Source of the DNA: a virus
Length of the DNA: 32,207 bases
IMG/VR virus record: IMGVR_UViG_3300048585_000077
Span: 1 to 32,207 of that record
Strand: one strand, 5' to 3'
Each line of letters begins with the position of its first letter. The first letter of the stretch is position 1. Positions 6,002 to 12,282 of this stretch are shown here, one piece after another. A model generated the notes under the pieces. The model did not search any database. It had not been told where the DNA came from and saw nothing but the letters and a program-made list of their open reading frames with translations. The position numbers and the translations under genes were made by a program.

Positions 6002-6529
6002 ATGAGCCCCAACACGCTTGACGAACTGCTCGACCATCTTCCGGCCTTGCGGAAACTCCGGAGCCTAAACGCCGATTGGCTCCGGATCTTGCTCGACCGC
6101 CCGGCCCGGCATTGCACATGGTGCGGCCAGCGGGTTGGCAAATACCGCTCGACCTGGTGTTCGGATGCGTGCGTCGAGGCCTTTCGGGCTCGATGCTGCA
6201 AGGTCACCCAGGCCCGGCTGGTGAGCGACCGCGATCACGGGATCTGTCAGGAGTGCGGCCGCGACACCCTGGCGGCCGAACGGGATGCCGAGCAGGCCGT
6301 CCGGGACGCCCTGGCGGCGCGACGACTGAGCCCCTACAGCGCGGAAGGTCGCGAGATCCGGCACGCGATCGTCAGCCAGTTCGGCTACGCGCGGTCCAGA
6401 TGGCGCGAGGTGGATCACATCATCCCCGTCGTGGAATCCGGCGGGCTGTGTGGAATCGATAACCTGCGGCTGATCTGCGGAGCCTGCCACCTGGCAGCCA
6501 CCAGCCGGTTGGCCGGTCGACGGAGGTAG
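6002..6529 (+). CDS. HNH endonuclease with extra zinc-binding cysteines
   Basis: The protein has 175 residues from ATG 6002, fourteen bases after the integrase stop. Residues 38-57 hold a treble-clef-like zinc site (CTWC at 38-41, then Cys53 and Cys57). Residues 82-163 are the HNH core: CQEC at 82-85, VDHIIPV with Asp138 and His139, GGLCGIDNLRLIC with Asn154, and CGACH at 159-163. This is the HNH_1/McrA-like layout in which Asp-His bind metal and Cys pairs bind zinc. It is a DNA nuclease by family; its role in this phage is unknown. It is probably transcribed with the integrase. Confidence 0.87.
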   Translation: MSPNTLDELLDHLPALRKLRSLNADWLRILLDRPARHCTWCGQRVGKYRSTWCSDACVEAFRARCCKVTQARLVSDRDHGICQECGRDTLAAERDAEQAVRDALAARRLSPYSAEGREIRHAIVSQFGYARSRWREVDHIIPVVESGGLCGIDNLRLICGACHLAATSRLAGRRR

Positions 6530-6636
6530 GTGACGATGCTGGCACGCGTACTGATGCAACGTGGATCGTGTGGGTCGTGATTGCGCTCGTTTATGCCGTG
6601 ACACAATTCATCCGCAAACGAGGCGAAAGGTGCATG

Positions 6637-6828
6637 ATGGTCAAGCATTGTCCGTTTTGCGGCTCCGTGAAGTCGCGTACCGAGGAGTACGACGGAAACA
6701 CGTGGCGGGTCTGCTGCCGATGCCTTGCCTCGTCTCCGCCGCGGAGCTCGGCGGCCGCGGCACTTGAGGCCTGGAATGACAGGCGATACTGGAAGGACCG
6801 ACAAACCGCGAAGAAACGGAGGGCATAG
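6637..6828 (+). CDS. Lar-like (restriction alleviation) zinc protein
   Basis: The protein has about 63 residues. Two adjacent ATGs (6634, 6637) follow GAAAGG; the second gives six-base spacing. The pattern VKHCPFCGSVKSR, then WRVCCRCLASSP, then SAAAALEAWNDRR is the Lar family signature (CPFCG, CxxC, A-x-x-AWNxR). Lar from the Rac prophage modulates type I restriction-modification so that unmodified phage DNA is less restricted; most phage members are untested. The frame is also open upstream to about 6530 and would add a hydrophobic segment (VVIALVYAVTQF) if translation began at GTG 6568, so a membrane-anchored longer form cannot be excluded. Confidence 0.75.
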   Translation: MVKHCPFCGSVKSRTEEYDGNTWRVCCRCLASSPPRSSAAAALEAWNDRRYWKDRQTAKKRRA

Positions 6829-6832
6829 ACAT

Positions 6833-7297
6833 ATGAACATCGCCGACGTCCCCACAGACCGATTACGCGAAATCGTGAAGGCGACCGAGGCCGCCGTCGG
6901 ACAGGATTCGATCAGCCTTACGATGCTGAAGAGTGAGTTGCATAGGCGCGAGATCCGGAATGCACAACTGGAGGAAGCGACCATGAGACACGCAGTTACC
7001 TGTCAGGCCTACCTAACCGCTGGCGAGCCGTTCGACGAAGCCCGCTGCAACTGCGAGTTCCAGGTGGCCAACTTGAAGGAAGAACTGACCTTCTACAAGT
7101 CCCGCTGCCTGTGCTTGCACGAGCACCGGATGGATTTTCGAGAGCCCGAGCGAACCATCCTGCGTGACGTGCTGGCCAATGGTGCCACACGGGTCTCCGG
7201 CTATCCGTGTGGGCATGGCGTGCCGATCGAAGATACATGCGACGATTGCGACACGCTCACGTACGGGCGTCAGGCCGGAGAGGACGACGGAGTATGA
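6833..7297 (+). CDS. Small protein with C-terminal Cys-His-Gly zinc motif
   Basis: The protein has 154 residues from ATG 6833, preceded by GGAGGG. The N-terminal 50 residues are helical (DVPTDRLREIVKATEAAVG, LKSELHRREIRN). The C-terminal part carries scattered Cys/His and ends with YPCGHGVPIEDTCDDCD, a CxHG...CxxC metal-binding motif that returns in the next protein. An in-frame ATG at 6983 has a strong GGAGGA site and may start a shorter second product covering the Cys-rich part. No family was recognised. It couples to the next gene by a 4-bp overlap. Confidence 0.65.
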   Translation: MNIADVPTDRLREIVKATEAAVGQDSISLTMLKSELHRREIRNAQLEEATMRHAVTCQAYLTAGEPFDEARCNCEFQVANLKEELTFYKSRCLCLHEHRMDFREPERTILRDVLANGATRVSGYPCGHGVPIEDTCDDCDTLTYGRQAGEDDGV

Positions 7298-7530
7298 GCA
7301 AGCAGAAGCCTGACGATCGCTGCCGGGCCTGCCTGCAGGCCGAGATCGATATCGAGCAGCTGGAGCAGCGACTCGCGAATGCGACGGCTGAGGTCGATAG
7401 GCTGCGGCTGAAGTACGAGCCACTCCCTGACCATTGTGAACACGGCGTGGCCGATGGCGATTGGTGTGAACCGTGTAATCGGGCGTACAAGGAAGCCGCG
7501 GCGGCATCAAGCGAAGTGAGGGGAACATGA
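7294..7530 (+). CDS. Small coiled-coil protein with CxHG...CxxC zinc motif
   Basis: The protein has 78 residues. ATG 7294 overlaps the stop of the previous gene. It begins with a CRAC pair, continues as a clear coiled coil (IEQLEQRLANATAEVDRLR) and ends with HCEHGVADGDWCEPCN, closely resembling the motif of its upstream neighbour. Together this looks like a zinc-stabilised coiled-coil protein, perhaps a partner or relative of the gene before it. Function is unknown. Confidence 0.7.
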   Translation: MSKQKPDDRCRACLQAEIDIEQLEQRLANATAEVDRLRLKYEPLPDHCEHGVADGDWCEPCNRAYKEAAAASSEVRGT

Positions 7531-7865
7531 GCTTTGATACGTGGTTTTGGGAACAGTGCAGCAGACCTGGATTTCGGCACAACAATCCGGGTGACGAACA
7601 ACTCGCCCGCGAGGCGTACATGGCTGGATCTATGTCTGCTCAGCCAGAAGTGGATGAACTAGAAAAGCAGCTCGTAGAAGCGAAGGCAGTGAAAACGTGC
7701 GAATGGTGCACTGACGCCGAGGATGGTGAAGTGTACGAAACGTCGTGCGGGAAAGTGTGGCAGTTCATCGACGGCGGACTGTCGGAGAACAGCTTGAAGT
7801 TCTGCCCATTCTGCGGTGGTCGCGTGAAGGATGTTTCACACTTTCTAGAAGTGGAATCAACATGA
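7527..7865 (+). CDS. Zinc-ribbon small protein, unknown function
   Basis: The protein has 112 residues. ATG 7527 overlaps the TGA of the preceding gene. The N-terminus is an aromatic helix (SFDTWFWEQCSR) followed by AREAYMAG, an arrangement common in small phage proteins. The second half is a zinc ribbon: CEWC at about 58-61, a Cys near 74, and FCPFCGGRV at about 92-100. Base use is less GC-rich than in the structural genes. No family name can be given with confidence. Confidence 0.7.
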   Translation: MSFDTWFWEQCSRPGFRHNNPGDEQLAREAYMAGSMSAQPEVDELEKQLVEAKAVKTCEWCTDAEDGEVYETSCGKVWQFIDGGLSENSLKFCPFCGGRVKDVSHFLEVEST

Positions 7866-8179
7866 ATCGAGTAATTACGACGCCCCAGCAGGTGATCGCC
7901 GAACTGCGGGCTGTGTCGGCCCAGATCATTCACCCGAAGGACACCTACCTTTCCGGCATGGCCGACGTGGTCGAGCAGCTCGCCGGGCAGGCCATGAGTT
8001 ACCGCGAGCAGGCCGTTCGAGCCAGGGCGGAACGAGAGGCCGTATGCGGGCGGTTGGAATGGTGCAACGTGAACGGAGGCCAGGCGTATGTCTTGCTTGG
8101 AGTCGGCGCGTATGAGTTGAATCGCTTTCTGATGGCCGCTGGCGACGTGGCCGTAGCAAAGATGGAAAGAGAGGGATGA
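7862..8179 (+). CDS. Small helical protein, unknown function
   Basis: The protein has 105 residues. ATG 7862 overlaps the preceding stop (ATGA). It is mainly helical (TPQQVIAELRAVSAQI, then MADVVEQLAGQAMSYREQAVRARAEREAV) and has two Cys flanking a Trp-containing segment. I do not recognise it. It belongs to the closely packed rightward series of small genes after the integrase. Confidence 0.6.
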   Translation: MNRVITTPQQVIAELRAVSAQIIHPKDTYLSGMADVVEQLAGQAMSYREQAVRARAEREAVCGRLEWCNVNGGQAYVLLGVGAYELNRFLMAAGDVAVAKMEREG

Positions 8180-8180
8180 A

Positions 8181-8462
8181 ATGGATCCAGAGAGTCGCGT
8201 TTCTGAGCAGTGGGTGCGTGACATTCGCGCGTGGCTGGAAACCCAGCCCGGAGCAACCGAGTTCGACGGTTCTCCGCTGGATGGCGTGCAGCGTGTGATG
8301 AGCATCAAGGACCAGCGGATTGCGGAACTGAAAACACAGCTCGCGGAGGCGCGGGCGGCGGCGCGGTGGTTCTATGCCGATCGTTTGACATGTGTAAGCG
8401 TACAGGCGATCAATCTCGAACGCTGGCCTTGGTTAGCCGACGAGGCGGGGGATGGTGTGTAG
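8181..8462 (+). CDS. Small helical protein, unknown function
   Basis: The protein has 93 residues from ATG 8181, with GAGGG five bases upstream. The middle is a coiled-coil-like helix (IKDQRIAELKTQLAEARAAARWFY) and the C-terminus is Trp-rich (LERWPWLADE). The gene nearly abuts the previous one (1 bp apart). Function is unknown. Confidence 0.65.
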   Translation: MDPESRVSEQWVRDIRAWLETQPGATEFDGSPLDGVQRVMSIKDQRIAELKTQLAEARAAARWFYADRLTCVSVQAINLERWPWLADEAGDGV

Positions 8463-8511
8463 TCACGCTACCTAGCGTGTTGTGTGTGTTCAGTTATTGG
8501 GAGTACATGTT

Positions 8512-8718
8512 ATGGATGGTGAGCGCATTGCGAGCTGGACTGTGTCGAAGGACGGGAAGGTTGTCGTGCAGCAAGTCGGGAGCGAGGTTCATCCCAAGTT
8601 TCCGCAATTGCTGCGAGACGAGCTGGACGGTGTACTGAACCGTCATGGCGACTTTCACGGGACGCTTGAGTCGTTTGGTGACGGGACCGTGATCCTGACA
8701 CTGAAGTCAGTGCGGTGA
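8512..8718 (+). CDS. Small beta-rich protein, unknown function
   Basis: The protein has 68 residues. ATG 8512 is preceded by GGGAG with eight bases of spacing and is preferred to an upstream in-frame GTG at 8482 that lacks a site. Short strands (IASWTVSKDGKVVVQQV, then GTVILTLKSV) surround a helix (FPQLLRDELDGVL). No family was recognised. Confidence 0.6.
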   Translation: MDGERIASWTVSKDGKVVVQQVGSEVHPKFPQLLRDELDGVLNRHGDFHGTLESFGDGTVILTLKSVR

Positions 8719-8768
8719 TACTGGGTGGTATCAGCCCGCACGGAATCGCGTGCGGGCGGGAGGGAATC

Positions 8769-8963
8769 GTGGGCAGTGACTACGCAAAACGACTGTCGAA
8801 TGTGTCGAAGCTGGACGACGACAGTTCGATGCCGTTCGGTATTCACAAGGGTACGCGACTCGGCGACTTGCCAGATAGCTACTTCCGCTGGTTCCTCGAG
8901 AGGGACTGGTGCGATGAGTGGCCTGACCTGGTGCAGTACGCAAACCACGTTTTGGAGGACTGA
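8769..8963 (+). CDS. DUF3820-like small protein
   Basis: The protein has 64 residues from GTG 8769, which has a strong GGGAGGG five bases upstream. A GTG at 8715 overlapping the previous stop is the alternative start. Its core reads MPFGIHKGTRLGDLPDSYFRW, which fits the DUF3820 pattern (MPFGKHKGxxLxxxPxxYLxWL). That family is widespread in bacteria and phages; some members have been linked to nucleic-acid enzymes, but here the role is unknown. Confidence 0.75.
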   Translation: MGSDYAKRLSNVSKLDDDSSMPFGIHKGTRLGDLPDSYFRWFLERDWCDEWPDLVQYANHVLED

Positions 8964-8968
8964 TCGCG

Positions 8969-9235
8969 ATGGAGTTTGAATGTTACGACCTACTGCACGG
9001 CGGCGAGGGGCCGCGTGGCGACAAGGTGACGGTTTTCGTAGGCAATAACAGGTCCGATGCAGCCGAGGAGGCTGCCACGTACTTTGACGACGTCGAGCAA
9101 CGCAAGGAGCGGTGCGGAAACGACTGTTTCGACGGAGCGGTCAGGTACATCGAGGTGGTCGGGCCTGACGGGCGATCGACGAAACACGAGGTCTCTTGCG
9201 AGGTCACGCGATCCTACACGGATGTGATCCGATGA
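8969..9235 (+). CDS. Small protein, unknown function
   Basis: The protein has 88 residues from ATG 8969, with GAGGAC about nine bases upstream. It looks alpha/beta: a strand pair (DKVTVFVGNNRSD), a helix (AAEEAATYFDDVEQRKE), two Cys near residues 49 and 53, and a final strand (RYIEVVGPDG). No family was recognised. The next gene starts inside its last codons (ATGA). Confidence 0.65.
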   Translation: MEFECYDLLHGGEGPRGDKVTVFVGNNRSDAAEEAATYFDDVEQRKERCGNDCFDGAVRYIEVVGPDGRSTKHEVSCEVTRSYTDVIR

Positions 9236-9444
9236 AGCGATCCGATGCCGAGTACGCACTGGCGACCTGCCTGACCTACTTCCACGAGATCCGCCGGACC
9301 GGCCAGGTCGGCTGCCCGTACGATCTGGCCGACCGGATCCGCCTGCTGGACGACTTGCTCGAGCGGCCGACAGACAACCACCTGGCCGGGATCCTGCACG
9401 ACTACGACGGGCCGCACGCGATCACGAAACACAAGAGAACGTGA
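9232..9444 (+). CDS. Small helical protein, unknown function
   Basis: The protein has 70 residues; ATG 9232 overlaps the preceding stop. It is helical (DAEYALATCLTYFHEIRR, then DLADRIRLLDDLLE) with a C-terminal HDYDGPHAI stretch. Codon use is GC-rich again, like the structural genes. Function is unknown. Confidence 0.65.
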   Translation: MKRSDAEYALATCLTYFHEIRRTGQVGCPYDLADRIRLLDDLLERPTDNHLAGILHDYDGPHAITKHKRT

Positions 9445-9519
9445 TGCCAGGCCTGATTTACTCCGACCTGGCGGCGCGTTAGCTTGGGTCCGTATCACCA
9501 ACATCCTGGAGACAAATTG

Positions 9520-9903
9520 ATGAAGTCCGAGACGGTTCTCTACCAGGCCAATCCGGCCATGTTTCGTTCCAGCCCAGCTCGATTTCTGCTGGTCGTCTTC
9601 CTATGCTTCCTGCTGGTCGGGATCCCGATCCTGATTGCCTGGTGGTTGACGTGCAAGAGCACCGAGCTGACCGTCACGGACGAGCGGGTCAGTCTGCGAA
9701 AAGGGATCCTGAGCAAGCAGCTTAACGAGGTCAAGCTCGACCACGTCCGCAATGTCCAGCTCCGCCAGGGTGTCCTGCAGCGGATGTTGGGAGTCGGCTG
9801 GATCGGGATCTCGTCAGCCGGTCAGGGCGGCCTCGAGATCGAGGTCGACGGCATCCCGGCTCCCGATCGCGTGAAGGCGATTATCGACGAACGAACCCGG
9901 TAG
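9520..9903 (+). CDS. Membrane protein with bacterial PH domain (YdbS-like)
   Basis: The protein has 127 residues. ATG 9520 follows GGAGAC and is preferred over an upstream in-frame ATG at 9484. Residues about 18-43 form a long hydrophobic span (PARFLLVVFLCFLLVGIPIL). Residues 47-120 match the bPH_2 domain: STELTVTDERV, LRKGILSKQLNEVKLDHVRN, VLQRMLGVGWIGISSAGQGG, IEVDGIPAPDRV. PH-domain membrane proteins of this family are found in many bacteria with poorly known roles. In a phage it may be a lysogenic conversion or envelope gene. It is the last rightward gene and overlaps the end of the leftward transcript by 23 bp. Confidence 0.85.
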   Translation: MKSETVLYQANPAMFRSSPARFLLVVFLCFLLVGIPILIAWWLTCKSTELTVTDERVSLRKGILSKQLNEVKLDHVRNVQLRQGVLQRMLGVGWIGISSAGQGGLEIEVDGIPAPDRVKAIIDERTR

Positions 9904-10186
9904 TCCGTCGCCACCAGGTCGCAATTCGATGGCCTACTCGATTCAGAGCCTCCTGTCTGGCTGGACAGTTACACACGGTCTGGAGGCCGAGCAGCTTCTT
10001 GGCCCGCAGGTATCGCGAGCGGGTCAGGCCGCATCGATGCAGCCAGGCGGCCAGGTGGTCGCCCCAGCCGGGCTCCAGTCCGCCGAGCTGCTCGTAGCCA
10101 CACAGACACGAGATCCGGACCGCACTGGCCGGCAGGTAGGCGACGATCCGACAGGCCGGGCAACGCCACTTCAATTGACCTGACAC
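9881..10186 (-). CDS. Cysteine-rich zinc-binding protein at the end of the tail cluster
   Basis: The protein has 101 residues from ATG 10186. The N-terminal half is a zinc ribbon (CPACR, then SCLCGYE). The second half holds CGLTRSRYLRAKKLLGL followed by CNCPARQEALN, a layout I associate with small proteins at the end of tail gene clusters in some GC-rich phages, without known function. It overlaps the upstream gene by 16 bp and converges with the PH-domain gene. Confidence 0.75.
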   Translation of the reverse strand: MSGQLKWRCPACRIVAYLPASAVRISCLCGYEQLGGLEPGWGDHLAAWLHRCGLTRSRYLRAKKLLGLQTVCNCPARQEALNRVGHRIATWWRRTTGFVRR

Positions 10187-10650
10187 GTCATCGACCCCCA
10201 GTCGGAACAGACCGCCCCGGTCGGGACAGAGACCAGCGTCAGCGTCCTGGCGGCCGTGCAGTCGATCGGATCGCTCGTACTGCTAGTCCACTTCCAAGCC
10301 GCGAACGCAATTTCTCCGTAGTAAATGATGCCGCCGTAGATCCGGAGGTTTACTATCCACTCCGACCGCCCACCGAAACCAGGCCAGACGGCCGCCTCGA
10401 CCGAATAGCTGACGAGACCATACAGGCCTCCACAACTCACCATCGCGGAGCCTTTGCGCCAGTAGCACGCGTTGTCGATCCTTCGTGATAGGATGTGGGT
10501 CGCGTTCAGGCTGGAGCACACGCAGTCCCCGTTGCTCAATCCAGCGAGCGTAACAGCCAGCGTGTCGGCGTCGGCACTGCAGATGTAGCAGGGCGGCGGG
10601 TCCTCGATGCAGCCCTTGCAGCCCGGATTGTGTTTTTTGAACGTCGCCAT
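10171..10650 (-). CDS. Cysteine-rich virion-associated protein (putative)
   Basis: The protein has 159 residues from ATG 10650, whose A is the last base of the preceding TGA (TGATG). The N-terminus is dense in cysteines (CKGCIEDPPPCYIC, then CVC). The remainder is beta-rich with Trp and Gly (YGGIIYYGEIAFAAWKW), ending with two more Cys. The layout suggests a disulfide- or metal-stabilised tail-tip or fibre-like protein, inferred from its place downstream of the tape measure. No family was recognised. Confidence 0.65.
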   Translation of the reverse strand: MATFKKHNPGCKGCIEDPPPCYICSADADTLAVTLAGLSNGDCVCSSLNATHILSRRIDNACYWRKGSAMVSCGGLYGLVSYSVEAAVWPGFGGRSEWIVNLRIYGGIIYYGEIAFAAWKWTSSTSDPIDCTAARTLTLVSVPTGAVCSDWGSMTCQVN

Positions 10651-11030
10651 CACTCGCAGTTCTCGACCGTGACCCAGAGGGTGCCGAACACGTCTTCGCT
10701 GATGAACAGCCAGGTGGCCGAGTCGACGGCGGTCGTGACCATGTTCCGGACCGTGAAGCTAATCGCCGCTCCGCTGTCGTCATTGAGGGTCACGAGCGTA
10801 CCGGTGGTGGCATCGAGTCGGTAGAGATTGACTGTCCCGCTGCCTGGCGTCAGGCCGACCAGGGCGGTGATGCTCGAGGTCGACTTGGCCACGTAGCCGC
10901 GGCAGACCGGTGCGCGCGGGAGCTGGACGCCGGACTGCGGTCCGCCGCCCGTCAGCCGATCACGCGCGAGCAATCGCCCCAGCCCGTCGGCCTGGCGCTC
11001 GGTCAGGGTGTAGTGGGTCTTGCGGGCCAT
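10650..11030 (-). CDS. Tail-region protein, unknown function
   Basis: The protein has 126 residues from ATG 11030, four bases after the previous stop. The N-terminus is a basic helix (HYTLTERQADGLGRLLARDRL) and the rest is beta-rich (ITALVGLTPGSGTVNLYRLD, then WLFISEDVFGTLWVTVENC). The position suggests a small virion protein of the tail tip. I cannot name a family. Confidence 0.65.
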   Translation of the reverse strand: MARKTHYTLTERQADGLGRLLARDRLTGGGPQSGVQLPRAPVCRGYVAKSTSSITALVGLTPGSGTVNLYRLDATTGTLVTLNDDSGAAISFTVRNMVTTAVDSATWLFISEDVFGTLWVTVENCE

Positions 11031-11034
11031 CTCG

Positions 11035-11406
11035 TTAGCGGTCCAGGGCGTAGATCTCGACGTCGACGGCGGCCGTGTTGGCCTTCATCCGGAGCGTTTT
11101 GCCAGTCATGCGTTCGAAGAGGGCCACTCCGCCGGGTCGGATCTTCCCGATCGACTTCATCGTCCCGGCGTCGCTCATGCCGAACTCGACATAGTTCGTC
11201 GCGTCCAGGTTGCGGATCAGGATGTAGGCAGGGTCGGTCAGGTCTCCGAACGCGACATCCTCCTCGCTGGTACCGATGTTGACGACGCCCGGATTACCGC
11301 CCCGGGCGGTCGCCTGATCGAGCTGGATGCCGGTCATCGATTTGTCGAATGTGAACGCACCGTTCCGGCATTGAAGCCGAAGCGTGATGGTGATTTCGTC
11401 CGCCAT
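11035..11406 (-). CDS. Tail-region beta protein, virion component (putative)
   Basis: The protein has 123 residues from ATG 11406. It opens with MADEITITLRLQCRNGAFTF, continues with an NIGTSEEDVAFGDL turn and a YILIRNLDATNYVEFGMS block, and ends KIRPGGVALFERM. This resembles small beta-sandwich virion proteins seen near tail-tip genes (pattern L-x-N-x-D-x-T-N-x-V-x-x-G, then KPGE-like). The role is probably structural. It sits between two other putative tail-tip genes. Confidence 0.65.
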   Translation of the reverse strand: MADEITITLRLQCRNGAFTFDKSMTGIQLDQATARGGNPGVVNIGTSEEDVAFGDLTDPAYILIRNLDATNYVEFGMSDAGTMKSIGKIRPGGVALFERMTGKTLRMKANTAAVDVEIYALDR

Positions 11407-11418
11407 GGGGTACTGCTC

Positions 11419-12282
11419 CTATGAGTAATCGAGCGTCAGATCCGCGAAATCCTTCTGGGCGTAGAGGTTGAAGGTCAGGTAGTAGGGCACATCCGATCGG
11501 CCGCCGGATCCGTCCAGGTAGCCCGACGTCGGGTTCCCGCTCGCGTCCATGAAGATCTTGGTCTGGTTGGACTCCGTGTAGCGGGTCCCGTTATCGAGCG
11601 GCTGGATCTGCCACCCGGCGTCATTGAACGCGTTTCCGACCTTGAACTTGAACGTGTAGGACACATTCCAAAGCGTCCGGCCCTCGATCTCCTCCTGGCT
11701 GGCCGTGATACCGGCCAGCAGGACCGACTTCGGCGGAGCGCCCCAGAAGGTCGACTGATTGACGCGGTTAACGTAGTCGACGATCAGCAATGGGGAGAAG
11801 GTGGCCTCATATCTGGTGATCGTCAGAATCGGGATCGGGGCCGGAGTGGTGACGAGGAGCGGCTCGCCGGACGAGTTGGCGATCGGCTCCTGGGTTTCCT
11901 GGTCGTAAACGATCACGACGTCTTGCGTCTCGAACCCCCAGTTGACCTTCGGGGCCCGGGCCTCCGGGGCGGTCTCTTGCTCTTGATCCTCGGCATCCTT
12001 GGTCTCGTTGTCGTACTTCAGCGCGACCTTCCAGAAGTCCGTCCCCTCTTCATGTTCCTCCACCGAGGCGCCGCGAAACTTGCACTGGGGGTCGTATACG
12101 TTCCCCCAGCCGAACGGCTGACCCCAGACGAGCCCGACGGACTGCAGGACGTCCCGCTCGCCCTCCTGCCCGTTGGAGAGCATCAGGACCGTGGTCCCAC
12201 GCGTGACGGTCAGCTTCCCGGTGGTGTCGATCGACTCATCGAACGATCGCGAACCCGGGACCTCGCCTACCAGTACGGCCAT
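11419..12282 (-). CDS. Tail protein downstream of the tape measure (distal tail candidate)
   Basis: The protein has 287 residues. ATG 12282 overlaps the tape-measure stop (TGATG); a GTG one codon earlier is possible. The sequence is beta-rich with many aromatic residues (TFWGAPPKSVLLAGIT, YTFKFKVGNAFNDAGWQ) and ends with YYLTFNLYAQKDF. The first gene after the tape measure in siphoviruses is usually the distal tail protein or a baseplate hub component, which is the basis for the call. The acidic stretch near residues 95-110 (KDAEDQEQETAPEAR) looks like a linker. No sequence family was recognised. Confidence 0.6.
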   Translation of the reverse strand: MAVLVGEVPGSRSFDESIDTTGKLTVTRGTTVLMLSNGQEGERDVLQSVGLVWGQPFGWGNVYDPQCKFRGASVEEHEEGTDFWKVALKYDNETKDAEDQEQETAPEARAPKVNWGFETQDVVIVYDQETQEPIANSSGEPLLVTTPAPIPILTITRYEATFSPLLIVDYVNRVNQSTFWGAPPKSVLLAGITASQEEIEGRTLWNVSYTFKFKVGNAFNDAGWQIQPLDNGTRYTESNQTKIFMDASGNPTSGYLDGSGGRSDVPYYLTFNLYAQKDFADLTLDYS

